From contig NC_051105.1 of NCBI RefSeq assembly GCF_901709675.1, positions 6,005,104 to 6,069,103 on the forward strand: a DNA stretch of 64,000 bases. Direction: 5' to 3'. Each line of letters opens with the position of its first letter. The stretch's first letter is position 1. Both the position numbers and the translations under genes were made by a program. Below the pieces are notes generated by a model. That model worked only from the letters and a program-made list of their open reading frames with translations, was not told the DNA's origin and did no database searches. Shown here piece after piece: positions 41,001 to 53,600 of the stretch. Origin of the DNA: Syngnathus acus (taxonomy: Eukaryota > Chordata > Actinopteri > Syngnathiformes > Syngnathidae).

Positions 41001-41485
41001 GTTCACGCGAATGAACCAGCGCACCAACTTATCTGTGATTTAAAGGATATATTGTAAGACGTTTTTCCTCATGAAAATGTTCAGCAAGAATTTCACCATG
41101 AAACTATCAAGTGCTTATTTGTGAACACCATAATGTTAGGTTATTTTGACTTTCCTTCTCCTTCCTTCATTCAAAGAAATGAAAACTTGCAGGGTTCATG
41201 CTCTCCTCCGGTGATTGCTTCCTGGTTACAGGATCCGACTGTTATTTCTATGCTCTTCACATCGACAGCTCACGCTCACAAATGCAGTCACTCTCCAACA
41301 TGTTGAAAGTCTGCCGAGGTTTTCTTCAGCAAACATCCTTTTGGAGGGCGGCTTCATGCAGTGATAAAACGGAATTCTTGGTGCAAATTCAAAGTGAGAC
41401 TTAGACGACAAAAAGAGACAGGAATAAGATAATATCGTAAAATCAAGAAAGCACATTTCATCAAGTCCACATTCGCGCACACACA

Positions 41486-41553
<68 letters not shown>

Positions 41554-41579
41554 CGTATATACGTATATATAAGAAAGAT

Positions 41580-41649
<70 letters not shown>

Positions 41650-44600
41650 TATTCACACCAGTATTGAGTGGGAACCCCTGCTGCGACATCAACATCAGGC
41701 GAGTAAACCACAACAAAAGACACCGATCAACTTAAAAATAAAAGTAAAACACATCTTTTACCCAAGAGGCACAATCCATTGAAACCACTGTCTTCATAAA
41801 AATCAGTAATAATTTCTTCACATTTATTAGAGAAGGAAGTCCCGTTGTGAGTACTGTGAAAGTTTGAGGATTGCATTTGGCTGCCTGCTTGTTCTTAGCC
41901 AAAGTCAGTTGGGATCGGCTCTAGGTTTCGGCAACCCTAATGATGATAAGGAAAAAATACGGAGGAATCGGATTATAAAGTGGCGAGGGAATGCGTATGT
42001 GAGAAAAATACTGCGAGCATGCAAGCAGTTGGTGAGTGCCAGTCACACACACAGAGCGAGACAGAGGGCAAAGACTTGCCGAGAGAGAGATGGGCAGAAT
42101 GTAAAGGAACGAGAGCCCGAGGGAGTAGTTTTGCTGAGGTGTCTTGTGTTGATGAAGTATTTATGACCCTGGGGCAATTTAGTGCAGACATTCAGCAACT
42201 GCATGCCACTGGGCAGCTGATGAAAGTTTCATGACCAACCTCCGCAGTGTCTAACACTGGGCTGGCACCGCACTCACTTCACATTAAACTCCTAAATACG
42301 AGCAATAGTACAACCGCAGACTAACACTGATTGGCCTTCTCTAGTTGTGTGTTTATTTATTAATCATCTTAAAACATTCTGCATTGTGTCAAGCGAACAA
42401 CAAACCAACACTCAAGTGAACAAGTCACCATAGAAAGGTTAACAAAATTAGCATTTATTTGCCTGTAAACAACTGTTATATAAACACAAATGATGCAGCA
42501 CCATTTACAGACAAAGCACACAATAATATTCACAGGTAGGAACGGGTATGGAGCCCTGGTGTTAAACTGACGCCGGGGCAAAATTATTAAAGACACTGAG
42601 TGTCGATAAACTCCACTCATCACGTTTCTGTTAATGATCCTCGAGGATTTACAAATGTGTATCTTCCATTTATTAAAACTATATGAACGGTATTTTGCAT
42701 TTTTGATCTTTCCTATCTTGTTTCTAACTTGTAATCAAATTAAGATATTTGTCTAAGAAGCATTTTCACAATCGGAGGCAAGCTCGTCTCACTCGGCTCG
42801 ATGTACAACAGACATGGCTGGCTCCTTCCTGTGCCTGTGCGATGATATCATGACACAATCTGTACTATTACAACTCTGTTAGAAACTTGTAGTCTTCATC
42901 TGGAGGGTGGAAGGGTGGAGGATGTTCCTGGCTGATGAATGTCTGCTCTGGACTATTGGCTGGTACCTATCTTGAGGCTTGAGTGGGAGGATGTAGGGAA
43001 GCATTGTTATACGACGGTGTTTGGCTGAGGAAAAAAAAAGAAGAAGCTCAGCAGATGTTTTATTGAACGGAGAGACTGAGATGGAGCGGGGCACACAGAG
43101 GTTTGAGGAGATGGGGGGGGGGGGGGCAAGGAGGGAAGTAAAGATGTAGAGGCTGCTTTGGTGGGAGGCTCAAGACAGGTGCCTGTCGAGGGCGGTGTGG
43201 CCTCTCAAAGAAGAAGATAAAGAATGGACTGACTACACAGGGCTGCTCTAGAGAACTGTGCTAAGTTAGCAGGATGCTATAGTGCAAGTCAGAGATGCAC
43301 ACTTCCAACGGGCTATGCAACTCAATTGAAATATGAATTTAATGTATTTTCATAAAACAGGATATTGTATTGTTTTAATAAGCTGCAATGATGTAGCGTA
43401 GGTATAATCATGTTGTTGGAATTAGGAAATGAAAACTGAGGGAAAAAACCGAGGGATTCAGACTAAAATTGGGTCCAATGATTGGTACTTTACTGCAGAC
43501 TTCTATCAGCCTTCTTGGATGAATGTTCCACAAGCCATGACCTTTAAATATCAAATTATATGACTATTTTAATTCAAATGTTCCTCAGTGCCACAATGAA
43601 GCACAAATAAATTGTATTTACAAGGTTTGTACCAAACACATAAATTCTATTTAGTCATTTATGGAAGATGTATGCAGTATCTTTCTGCAGGATCAAAGCA
43701 CATGGTTTATCCTGACCTTCACCACTCTAAGCAAGCTAAAAATAGAACATTCATCTGACTTTAGTGGGGGTGAACTGAAAGACTTGGTTTTGGTCTATTA
43801 CACATACTATGAATCATTTTGGACTGATTGCACATACCCCATTTAACATTGAAGAGGGCATGGCCTCTGTTACTGTTAAAAAATAGAAGAAGGAAAAAAA
43901 AAGCTATATATCGCCACTAGTGTAGTGATATAATGGGCTGACTTCTGTGCAGACATTGTGTATTCAGTTCCATGCACTCACTGATGCTGAGAATATAAGT
44001 GTGAGTGGTTGTCCGTCTTGATATGTGCCTGACTGGCGATGCGTTCAAGTGGCGTCCGCCTTTCGTCTGAAGTCATCTGGGATAACGGCATTGAAAATGG
44101 TTAGCTGTAAATGTATAAATAAATATTATAGTACATGAAAGAAGAAGCTCTGCTTCTAATTATTGGTTTTTTTTAAGTATGTGTATAAATACTATTTCAC
44201 TTTTGACATAATAAAAAGCTGTCACATGGGTCTTTTGTGCAGCGCCAACCAATAGCAACCTAGCTTGGCAGCTTATTATAGGCGGAATTTTATTTAAGTT
44301 GATTTTTTCCAATTAGGTTCAAATAAATTGAAGGTTTCAGACAAGTCTTTTGTAAGCAACAGTTCAGTTTAATTCTTCCGGAATGAAAGTGTACGTAAAT
44401 TATTGATTAAGTAATGTGCAGTAAAATTATAGCACCATTGGATTTAGGCCAGTGGTCATTTCAGTTAAGGACCTCTCTAATGCCTGTGAAGCCAAAATAT
44501 GTTTTTAGATGTAACTGTTTTTTTTTTTTTAAAGTTGTCGATTTTTTTTTTAATATTAGAAATCTTTCCTAGACTTTCAGCTCATTATTGAGGTCAGTGA

Positions 44601-47600
44601 TGTAAAGTGAGTTGTCACAGTTTTCAAATGGCCATTTGGCCTCGCATCCGTTCCCTTCCTTCTTCCATACCATGACTGAAAGGTCAAGCTTTTACAATTC
44701 ATGTGTCTTAGCACTCAATTAGTTGAAAATTGCCTTTTGTCTGCTGGGAGCAAGTGATAATTGCTGTGGGTCACCAGCAATAATTGCCAGTGTAACCCTC
44801 AGAGTAACTGCCTATTAAGTGGAGTTATTTAAATCGCCTCACCTTTGGGGTGCTTCCGTGTTTTAAACTGGCCATTAATTGGGCAAAGGATTTGTGAAAC
44901 TTTTCAGTCACATGCTGATCTAACACCCGGCCTGCATTCTGATGCCAGGCAGTCTAAGGTGACAAAACTCTTAAACCTTAAAAGAACCAAATGTTCACAT
45001 TGACTCTTGAGTAAATCGTCGAGCTTCTCAAATCACTGCAAATTTGAGCGGAACATTTTGAGAAAGAACACATTTTCCACATTTTTCTGTTGTGTTTCTA
45101 TTCTGATTATGTTCTTCAACTTGCATTGTTTAGATTAGGGGTGTCAAACTCATTTTTGTCACGGACCACATTGTAGTTCCATCAGAGGGCCAGTATGACT
45201 GTCAACGGCTTATATTGTATACAGTATAGATTATGTACACAACAAACTGATGAATAACTAGTTTTGAAATTAGAGACTAGTAAAAACCGTTAAAATATTT
45301 TTAAAAGGTGAATGGTAATAAAAAAAATTGCTAGCAATTTCTCTATTTTTTTTTAAAGTGAAGAAAATTTGTAATGTTAGTATTGACGCATGAAGTCGAT
45401 GCACAATTTGTTTTTGATGTGTTTGAAATTTGTTTTTGATGTGGCGGGCCGTATCTGGCCCCCAGACCTTGAGTTTGACATCTATGGTAATTGAAAAAAA
45501 GAAATATAGCTTTGAATGGCAACGTGTTATTTCCTTCAGAACTACTCATGGTGGATTGATTAAACATTGGTTAGGGTTCAAATCTTTATTACACGCCAAG
45601 TATAATTTCAAAATAAAGTAACTTCACTCTTCAAACTTCACATCTCTCTTATTTGACTAAGAGGCGACTGTGACAGAGATAAGAGAGGAATTATGGGAAG
45701 AATATGTGAGGGGAAGAGGGAATGGGAAATAAAAGGAAGTGCCAGTGAACATTGCAATTAACTTTTTTTTTTTTTAACAGCTTCCAAATGCTTTTTCTGG
45801 GGTCATTCCCTTTAGGAAAGAGCCAAGTAAGCCTTTCTAATTACCACAACTATAAAACAGGACATCTAATCTGTATGGAAGTGTCACACAGCTTGAGTTA
45901 TTATCTATGAGAGGTTCCTCTACTATGTGAATCATAATAAAATATATTATGGCTTTATAGGCACTTCAACAGTTCCCTTACACGACTGGCTTTTTCTACA
46001 ATTAAGACAGTCATTGCTGATGTAAGGTATGAATTAATTGATAGATCACATGTTGTTTAGTTGGAACAGACTGAAACAGGGGTGGCTGTTAAATCAAGTT
46101 TTAGGGTTTGGTTGGCGCCTACATGTTTCAATTATAGGTTCCATTAGATAGATTAGGTACTGTGTAAAGTATTTTTTTTTTCCCAATCAAACAGGTTCTA
46201 GCTCTTTAAGTTTTTGCCGTTTGCTATCAGCCGCAGGTAATAAGTATAGTATATTTTCTATTCATGACACACCTTAGAAGTTTTACTAAAAAAATTGCAC
46301 CCCTACTAAAAGATAGTATAGAGTAAAAAAAACTGTTTCCAGGTTCCCCTGCATGTTGTTTGACTTTCACTGTGTCCCATCAGGAGGTCGCTCGCATGAT
46401 TTGGCACATTTTTTACACTGGATGCTCCTCGTGAAGCAAGCCACCTATTTTTTTGAAGTGATCTGGGGACCAACAGAGACTGAGTATTAAAGGCATTGGC
46501 CGGGAAACGAACCCTGAAATACCCCTGTCCTGCATTATTCTTAATATATAGTAGCAGGGGGGAAAAAAAGCTTTTTATTACATTTTGTCCAGATGTAAAA
46601 TTCTGGGCAAGAGTGTTTGCCGATGCATAACCACTCTCATCACACAGCGGTAACACTATCTGGCTCACCTCCCTCTGTCCCGTTTTGTCTTATTTGTTAT
46701 TTATCGCCTCGCTTTGCCACATAATGTGGCACTGCCTTCCCCATCTACTATACATGATCCAAATTCTGTTGTCAGGTACTGTTGTTGGATTTCTCTGTTG
46801 TGTCTGTTCTCTTTTTTTCTTTGTCTGTTGTTTTTAAACTGTGGTCTATTGAACTGCATTTGCAATAAACATTCATCTCAATGCAAATAACAATTGTTAT
46901 TTGTTTGAAATTTAAATATCAAACTCTTGTGTTGCGCTGCAAGATTGTTCCGTCTTAAAAACAAGACAGACCCACCAAACTGCATAACTAAGCAGCAACT
47001 GGAAAATGAGCATTTTTCTTTTTAGAAATGAGAAAAAAACTGAATTATATGCGTGCGTCTTCAATAGGGTAGCTGGGGCCGGCTAACTTTGGCCAAGAGG
47101 CAACGCAATAGTCTGGTGGCACACAAACAACCATTCCTATGTCTGGACTATTCAGTGCACAGGTGTCAAACACAAGGCCTGGGGCCAAACACGGCCCGCC
47201 ACATCATTTTATGAGGCCCGCGAGGACAAATCAAATTCATGTCAGTAGTAAAATTGTAGATTGTCTTCACTTTTAGGAAAAGATCGAGATATTCTATACC
47301 ATTCATCTTGTTAAATTATTTGATTTTTTTTTTTAACTTGTCTCAGATTTGAAAACTAGTTATTCATCAATTTGTTGTGTAGTCTATCCTGTATATAATA
47401 TGAGGCGTTCATACATTTATTTGGGTTGATAGTCATACTGGCCCTCCGAAGAAAACCGTGACGATGATGCGGCCCGTGACAAAAATAAGTTTGACACCCC
47501 TGATTTAGAGTCTTCAATAAACCTTGCGTGCATGTTTTCGAGTACCCAGAGAAAAAAACACAAGTTCAGTCAAGCTCAAGTGGAGATTCAAACTTGAACC

Positions 47601-50600
47601 ATAGAACTGTAATGAGACAAATATGCTTAGTACTTGCCCACTAATGTAGTATGTGTGTCTTTGATCTGATTTAAAACATGATTATATTTTCAGTATACAG
47701 TCCCTTCATTGCACTGGATTGCATTGCTCATTATATCATAGTTTCATATTGCATATACTGCCTGGATGTTAAAAGGTGAACTACCGTTATACAATGAACC
47801 TTTCATAGCTGTGCATTACTCTACTTAATGCAACACTGCTCTCCCGTGGCTATTCGGTGAATAGCTTTCATCCATCATCACACGCTCTGTTTTTTTAATC
47901 TCTGTGCCAGTTGACTGTTCCTCTTTTCTTCAGTCATTGTGTTCAATTTGAAACTGTCAATCTCCTGCTCATTCAGTAGCTCATTTCATCACTCCTCATT
48001 TGTGCACTGCACTTGTCTGTATAATCCATCAGTGGACACATCTTATTTGACCATTTTTTTTTCCTGATGCACACATTTCACACTATCAGAGCCATTTCAT
48101 TTTCAATTTTTGAAAGAATTTGACAGAGCTACTTCACATCTTTTAAGGATGTTCTTCATGTTGGCCTTGAACAATTCAGGTATCTGCCTCTGCCTCCATC
48201 AATCCTTTCTTTACTATTCTTCTCTTTGCCAACTAGCATTCCTATTCTTGTGCAATAATTGCTTTCAGGTAAGTGTTTATTCCTGGTGATAATAACATAC
48301 TGTAAAGTTTTAACAGAAGGAAATATTGAAAATAACTGTACAGTACTTTTTTAAAGCATCTTCCTGGATTATGTTGTTGCTAAGCAGCAGTTTTTATAGG
48401 CATACCACACAACACGAAAAAGGGTTCAGCAATAAAATGTGAGCATGATAAAAAGTATATATTTTTTTTCCTGTGCGCATAAGTGCGTTTAAGTGAAAGT
48501 ACTGTTTAATTGGCCTAATGTTACATTTTCAAAATTCAGCTTTTATATATTGACCCTTTCTGGCTGAAAGTTTCTACTTGAAAACTGGACACATCAATAC
48601 TGTTTAAATTTAAATCAGACATCTTGAAAGCTTTAATACTACCTCCTTCCTTCCTATATCCCAGCACTCTCCTCTTGAATGCCTATCTCTCCCAACCATT
48701 CATTCTATAATCACGAGCTGTTCATCCCAGAGGAGCGATGCAGGAGTAACCATAGACCTTGGCGTTCAAACGTTTGTAGCTTCGAAGCTCATGCATTTTA
48801 ATGTGACGTGCACGGTAAAAAATAAAAAATAAATGGGCTGAAAGGCTTACTTGCTGCAGTTCACATTGGGCCTTTTTCTGTCTTATCTGAGTCTAGAGCC
48901 TGCAGGCTAAGGTCAATTCCATGCCTGGGCAAGAGGTGCACCGTGTGAGGGAGTTGCTACTGTCAGGAGTAGGTCAATAACGGTTCGTTTATGCTGGGAG
49001 CTTCAACATCGTTGGAAAATATGATGTGTATTTCCACGGCTTGATGATTAGTGGTACCACACAAGAATTGGAGAGCTAAAATTTCAGGGTTTAATATTGG
49101 GAGTGTGGGAGCATTTCAGATTGAAATGCAAGGTGAGCACTGTGACATATTGACCGGCAACCAGTTCAGGGTGAAGTACAGGCTAACATGATGAATGAAA
49201 ATGAATTTGTTCATTTCATAAATGAACACAAATTCATCAATTTTAAAGTCAACAATTTGAATTCAGAGTTCATATTTAAAAATATTTTGGCATTTCTGTG
49301 TTGTTGCCACCCACTGAGTCAACTGCAATTTTCACCCTACTGGCTAAAAAAGATGAGGAAAAAACCTGTTGCTAGCTGAATGTGGAGATAAGCTGGTGCT
49401 CAGTGCGGGGGCAGATCCACATTCAGAAGCAAAATAATAGCAAACTCTATTCAGTCGACAATCTTTCAAGATGACTAAGCATGCTGGGGAAAAAAAATAA
49501 TTGTCAATTTACTTTTAACAGCTCTGAAAAGCATGTATTTGTCTGCCCCTCTCGATTTTGATGAAACGATTTACCAATAACCTTGATTGAATTGACAAGT
49601 CTGTTCTGCACAATGAAACAGTAGCTGCAGAAAACAGCCAAATTGCATGTCTGCCCTCAGACATATGGATTTCTTCTTTGCAATGCTGCTTAATGCCTCT
49701 GTCGGCAGTGTTGACGCTCTGCCCTGCTGTGATGAAATGCATGTTTCATCAAGTTTGTCACAAAGTCTATGCATTCTATTGTACAGCAAGACAGGCGCGA
49801 CAGCTCCAGAATTCCAATGTTGTATTGCTGTCACCCCCCCCCCTCCCCAAAATGGCCCCCCAGAGGGATCAATATACAGTTAGAATTATATCACCTTTCA
49901 CCAAGTAGGTTAGGTCAGTAATCTGTTGAGTTTAATGTCACAGCAATTCATTGTATTTTCACTGGGATTAAAACACACGCTTTATATCCTATTAAAAAAA
50001 AAAAAAAGAGTATTAAAAAAAGCAAAGCCTCAAGAAATTGCATCATCTGTCAAGTTGTGCTGCGACAGATTAGTGCCGCTATTAAATCCTATTGCTCTGT
50101 AAATGGTTTCAATTTCTGAGGAAACGTGTTGAGTGTAGAAGGGGGAGTAATTATCTTGTGTGGAATGGTTGCGAGTTCATCAACAGAATATGCATGGAGA
50201 TAATAACAACCACTTAGCAAACCCAGATTGCAAGTTTATGCAGATTTAAATTGGATGCTCGATTAGTAGAAAAAGACACTGCTCACTAAGAAAAGGACAA
50301 ACTTTAAAAATGGGTTTGTTGTTCAAAGTTAAGCTATTATTTTCACTATTCATTTTTGTGTGTGTATGTATATATGTGTGTGTACATTACCCCCCCCCCA
50401 CTACTATTATGGCTTTCACACAAATCTCAAGGTGCAGCACCAATCAACACTCAACCTCCAACCGTTGTCCAATTATCCCTGAACAAAACACCATGCCAGC
50501 AAAATAGCACAGGGTTAAAAAAAGAGAAAGTGCTGTGAGGAAATGTGCAAAAAGGTTTAAGAGGGTATGACAATGAGAAAAGAGAGAACAGGACAACTGT

Positions 50601-53600
50601 TTTCAAAAGCAGGACAAAGTGCCCTAAATTACCTAAATGCACCGTTTTCTAAATACCATGGAAATGAAAGGTTATTGACGTCAAGGCAATATGAAATTGT
50701 CATTCTTGGCAGTGAATGATGGTATGCGGATATATTAAAGCAACGCTTAGTCATATAACAATGGCTGCACAATTCTTCCTCAGGAGAAACTTAATTCTTT
50801 GGGCAATCTTTGCTAGTTACATTTTATTGTCTTATGAGGGAAATTGTGTATGGTATGCTCAAATTATTCAAATGTATGTCAATTTAGTGCTCTAACTATC
50901 AGATGGTGTTAGAAATAAAAAGTCATCAATTTTCAGTGTTAGAGATCCTCCAAAAGATGACTTGCTTGACCAAATGGGAATGACAAGTAGATAGTAGATA
51001 AAGTCCAAAGACGGAAAAAAAAAAAAAAAAAAAAGACAAATGAAATGACAAGTAAAAAAAAAAAAGTAAAAGTAAAAGAAAAAAGTTAAATAAAAAAAAT
51101 AAAAAATGACAAGTAGATAGTAGGGAAAGTCCAAAGACAGGAGAAAAAACAACAAAAAAAACAACAACTGTGAAATAGCAACCTGCATACATGAGCTTCA
51201 ATCCAGCAGCAGGTGGCAGGTGGTGTGGAGCAGGAGCCACAATTGCCAAGTCAGTCAGTCCACACATGAAGGTCAATGACACCAACAGAGGCAAAACAGG
51301 TGGGTCCAGAGAAAACAAAAGGACAAGGGACCCACATAACAAAATCCGACTTGATCGTAAGCTTCCCCCACAACCTGCCAGATGCTTTTTTTATGTCTAG
51401 TCTACAAAGTAAAATTGGGCAAAGCCAGGCTTTGCTACTACTCCATAGAAGGTGCTGCACAGACAATTTCTACAAGTCGTGCAATAAATCAAGAACGCAT
51501 GTACTGCTTATGGGCCACGTACTTCCTCTGTGTGCCCCAAGTAAGCCAGTGACACTGTTAGCAGGGGTTTTGAGATGACAGTATGATGAATGGGGGGGGG
51601 ATGCAGCGTTGGTTGTACGAGCGCCATGCCTCCGGAGTCACACACAAGACAGAAGTACATCCTCGATTTTGTCTCTTCTGTGCGCATAAAGACTTCAGGG
51701 AACAATGTGCGTGAAGTTTTGCAGAACAGAAGACAATGGCTGTCGTGATACAAAACCGAGGGAGTTGTACTTTTATCGAAAGCTGAAGAGAGGCACAAAG
51801 TGATAAAGGGCTGGCTAATACAAGAGTTGTCAATGTCAGAACACAAGACGCAGAGGTGTGGGTGGTAAATGCTAAATAGTCCAAGGGCTTTCGCTTGAAT
51901 AGAGCTTTTCTCCCTCCAAAGTCTTGAAACTCTTTTAACACTCTCCTCATTCACCAGGCAAATGGGAGTTCAGTAACTTGCTCAAGGACTCTTCGACGTG
52001 GTCACAAAGGTTCAGAATTGAATCCACGGCGGTCGGGTTGGGGATCGGCACTCAACCACTTGAGCCGTGGCATTCAAAGCTCATGAATTGAACATCATAG
52101 ACTTTTTGGGAAGTATCACGTTGTGTTTTAAGAGCCAGCGAGAGAGTCAGAAGAGGAGCTTTTGGATGTTTGCCCGGCAATGAGTGATTGTTACAGGTTA
52201 ATCACGTGCCACGCTTGCTACTAACAAAAAAAGGATAAATTCAATTGACAGTCCACTCGTAGATACGCTCTGATCCCGTGAGTCAAACATATTGTTTCTT
52301 TGGCATAACAGTGTATTTTCTCCCCCAACCCCCCCGCCACACACACACGGCTAGAAGGTCAGACGTCCAACCTGAACGTGGGCGTAATCCAAACTACTGA
52401 CCTGCTTAACACAATTTTAGCTCTATCAAGCAACATTTGTTACTTTCAAAGCACACAAACCAATTTATCTTTCTCAAGAGAGAGCTTATCTTTTAATGCA
52501 AATGAGCAGTAGTTACTGTTATGTCTCAGCCATAAAACAAATTAGTGACAGTCTTTCACATGATTCATGGCATAGAGCTATAATTTATAGACTGGCTGAT
52601 TCAAGAGCCAACGTAATCCTTCTTATGAGACTGAGTGAAGCAATCCATCACTCCAACTGAAAGCTATTCCTGAGTAGGTTTTAAAGACTGCTTATGTTCG
52701 AAGACCTGTGGGAGGGGATACGACATAGCGTCCCGGTTGCTGAGTTACAGTGATGAGAACGCTGCTTGTCGTGTACCTACAGAAAGAATGCAAACAATGC
52801 GGATAGTGGATCTCAGCATATTGTTTTACATTTAACATCAAATATGAATGAAAGTGAGATGGTTTGCTTGAATAGCGTTTGTTACTCATCTGCCATCGCC
52901 CCCAAGCACAAAGATGCACACGGCATATATCTAATAGAATGTTTGGCTTATCATTTTTATTTTAGCTTCTGTCTTAGCTGTGCAGCTACACTTGTTAGTG
53001 AAGAAGAGAAGGGTGAGCACAAATTCACCTTTGGCCTCTTCAAACCTGAAAGATGGCCGCCAGCTGCCATATGTCTGCTATGCGTTTAATTGCTCCTCTG
53101 TGTTCTGTTGTTTGGAATGTTTGTTTTCTCTGTTGGCTGATAAATTATTGCTGAGAATGGATTACTAAATAAAATAGTCCTGTCAAATGTCAGCACACAC
53201 ACATGGAAACATTTAATATCGTCATATCATATGAATTGGAATTCCTGTTAGGCACTGCCAATTTCTGAGAATCATCATCAAGTTTTCTGACGGCATTTCA
53301 AACGTGTGTCAACAGAAATCCTCGTGTAAAACAGCATCAGAATCTACGTGTAAAGACAACGTGTGTTGCATCGCATAATATCAACCCGGCAAGAAAGCTG
53401 TTTGTGTTAGAGGACATGTCATCGTAGCGCAGTCCGAGCTGAAAAACATTTCCCTGTCGACCTTGTGTAGCCATCACTGGTACGCATACAGAATCAGTGA
53501 CACAACTCCCTGGTTCTGTGACAGTCCTACGTTCTAGCTGCCATCTGCACGTGGGTGGACCTGACACTTGCGATGACCGTTAATGACACAAGCCTCAGGC

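Noticed and set aside
41354-41716. 120-codon frame rich in SLSLSL and YIYIYI
   Set aside because: It is a translation of the compound GA/TA microsatellite.
51508-51954. 148-codon minus-strand open frame in DPP10 intron 1
   Set aside because: No recognisable domain, low-complexity Ser/His stretches, and a repeat fragment adjoins it. Nothing supports coding use.
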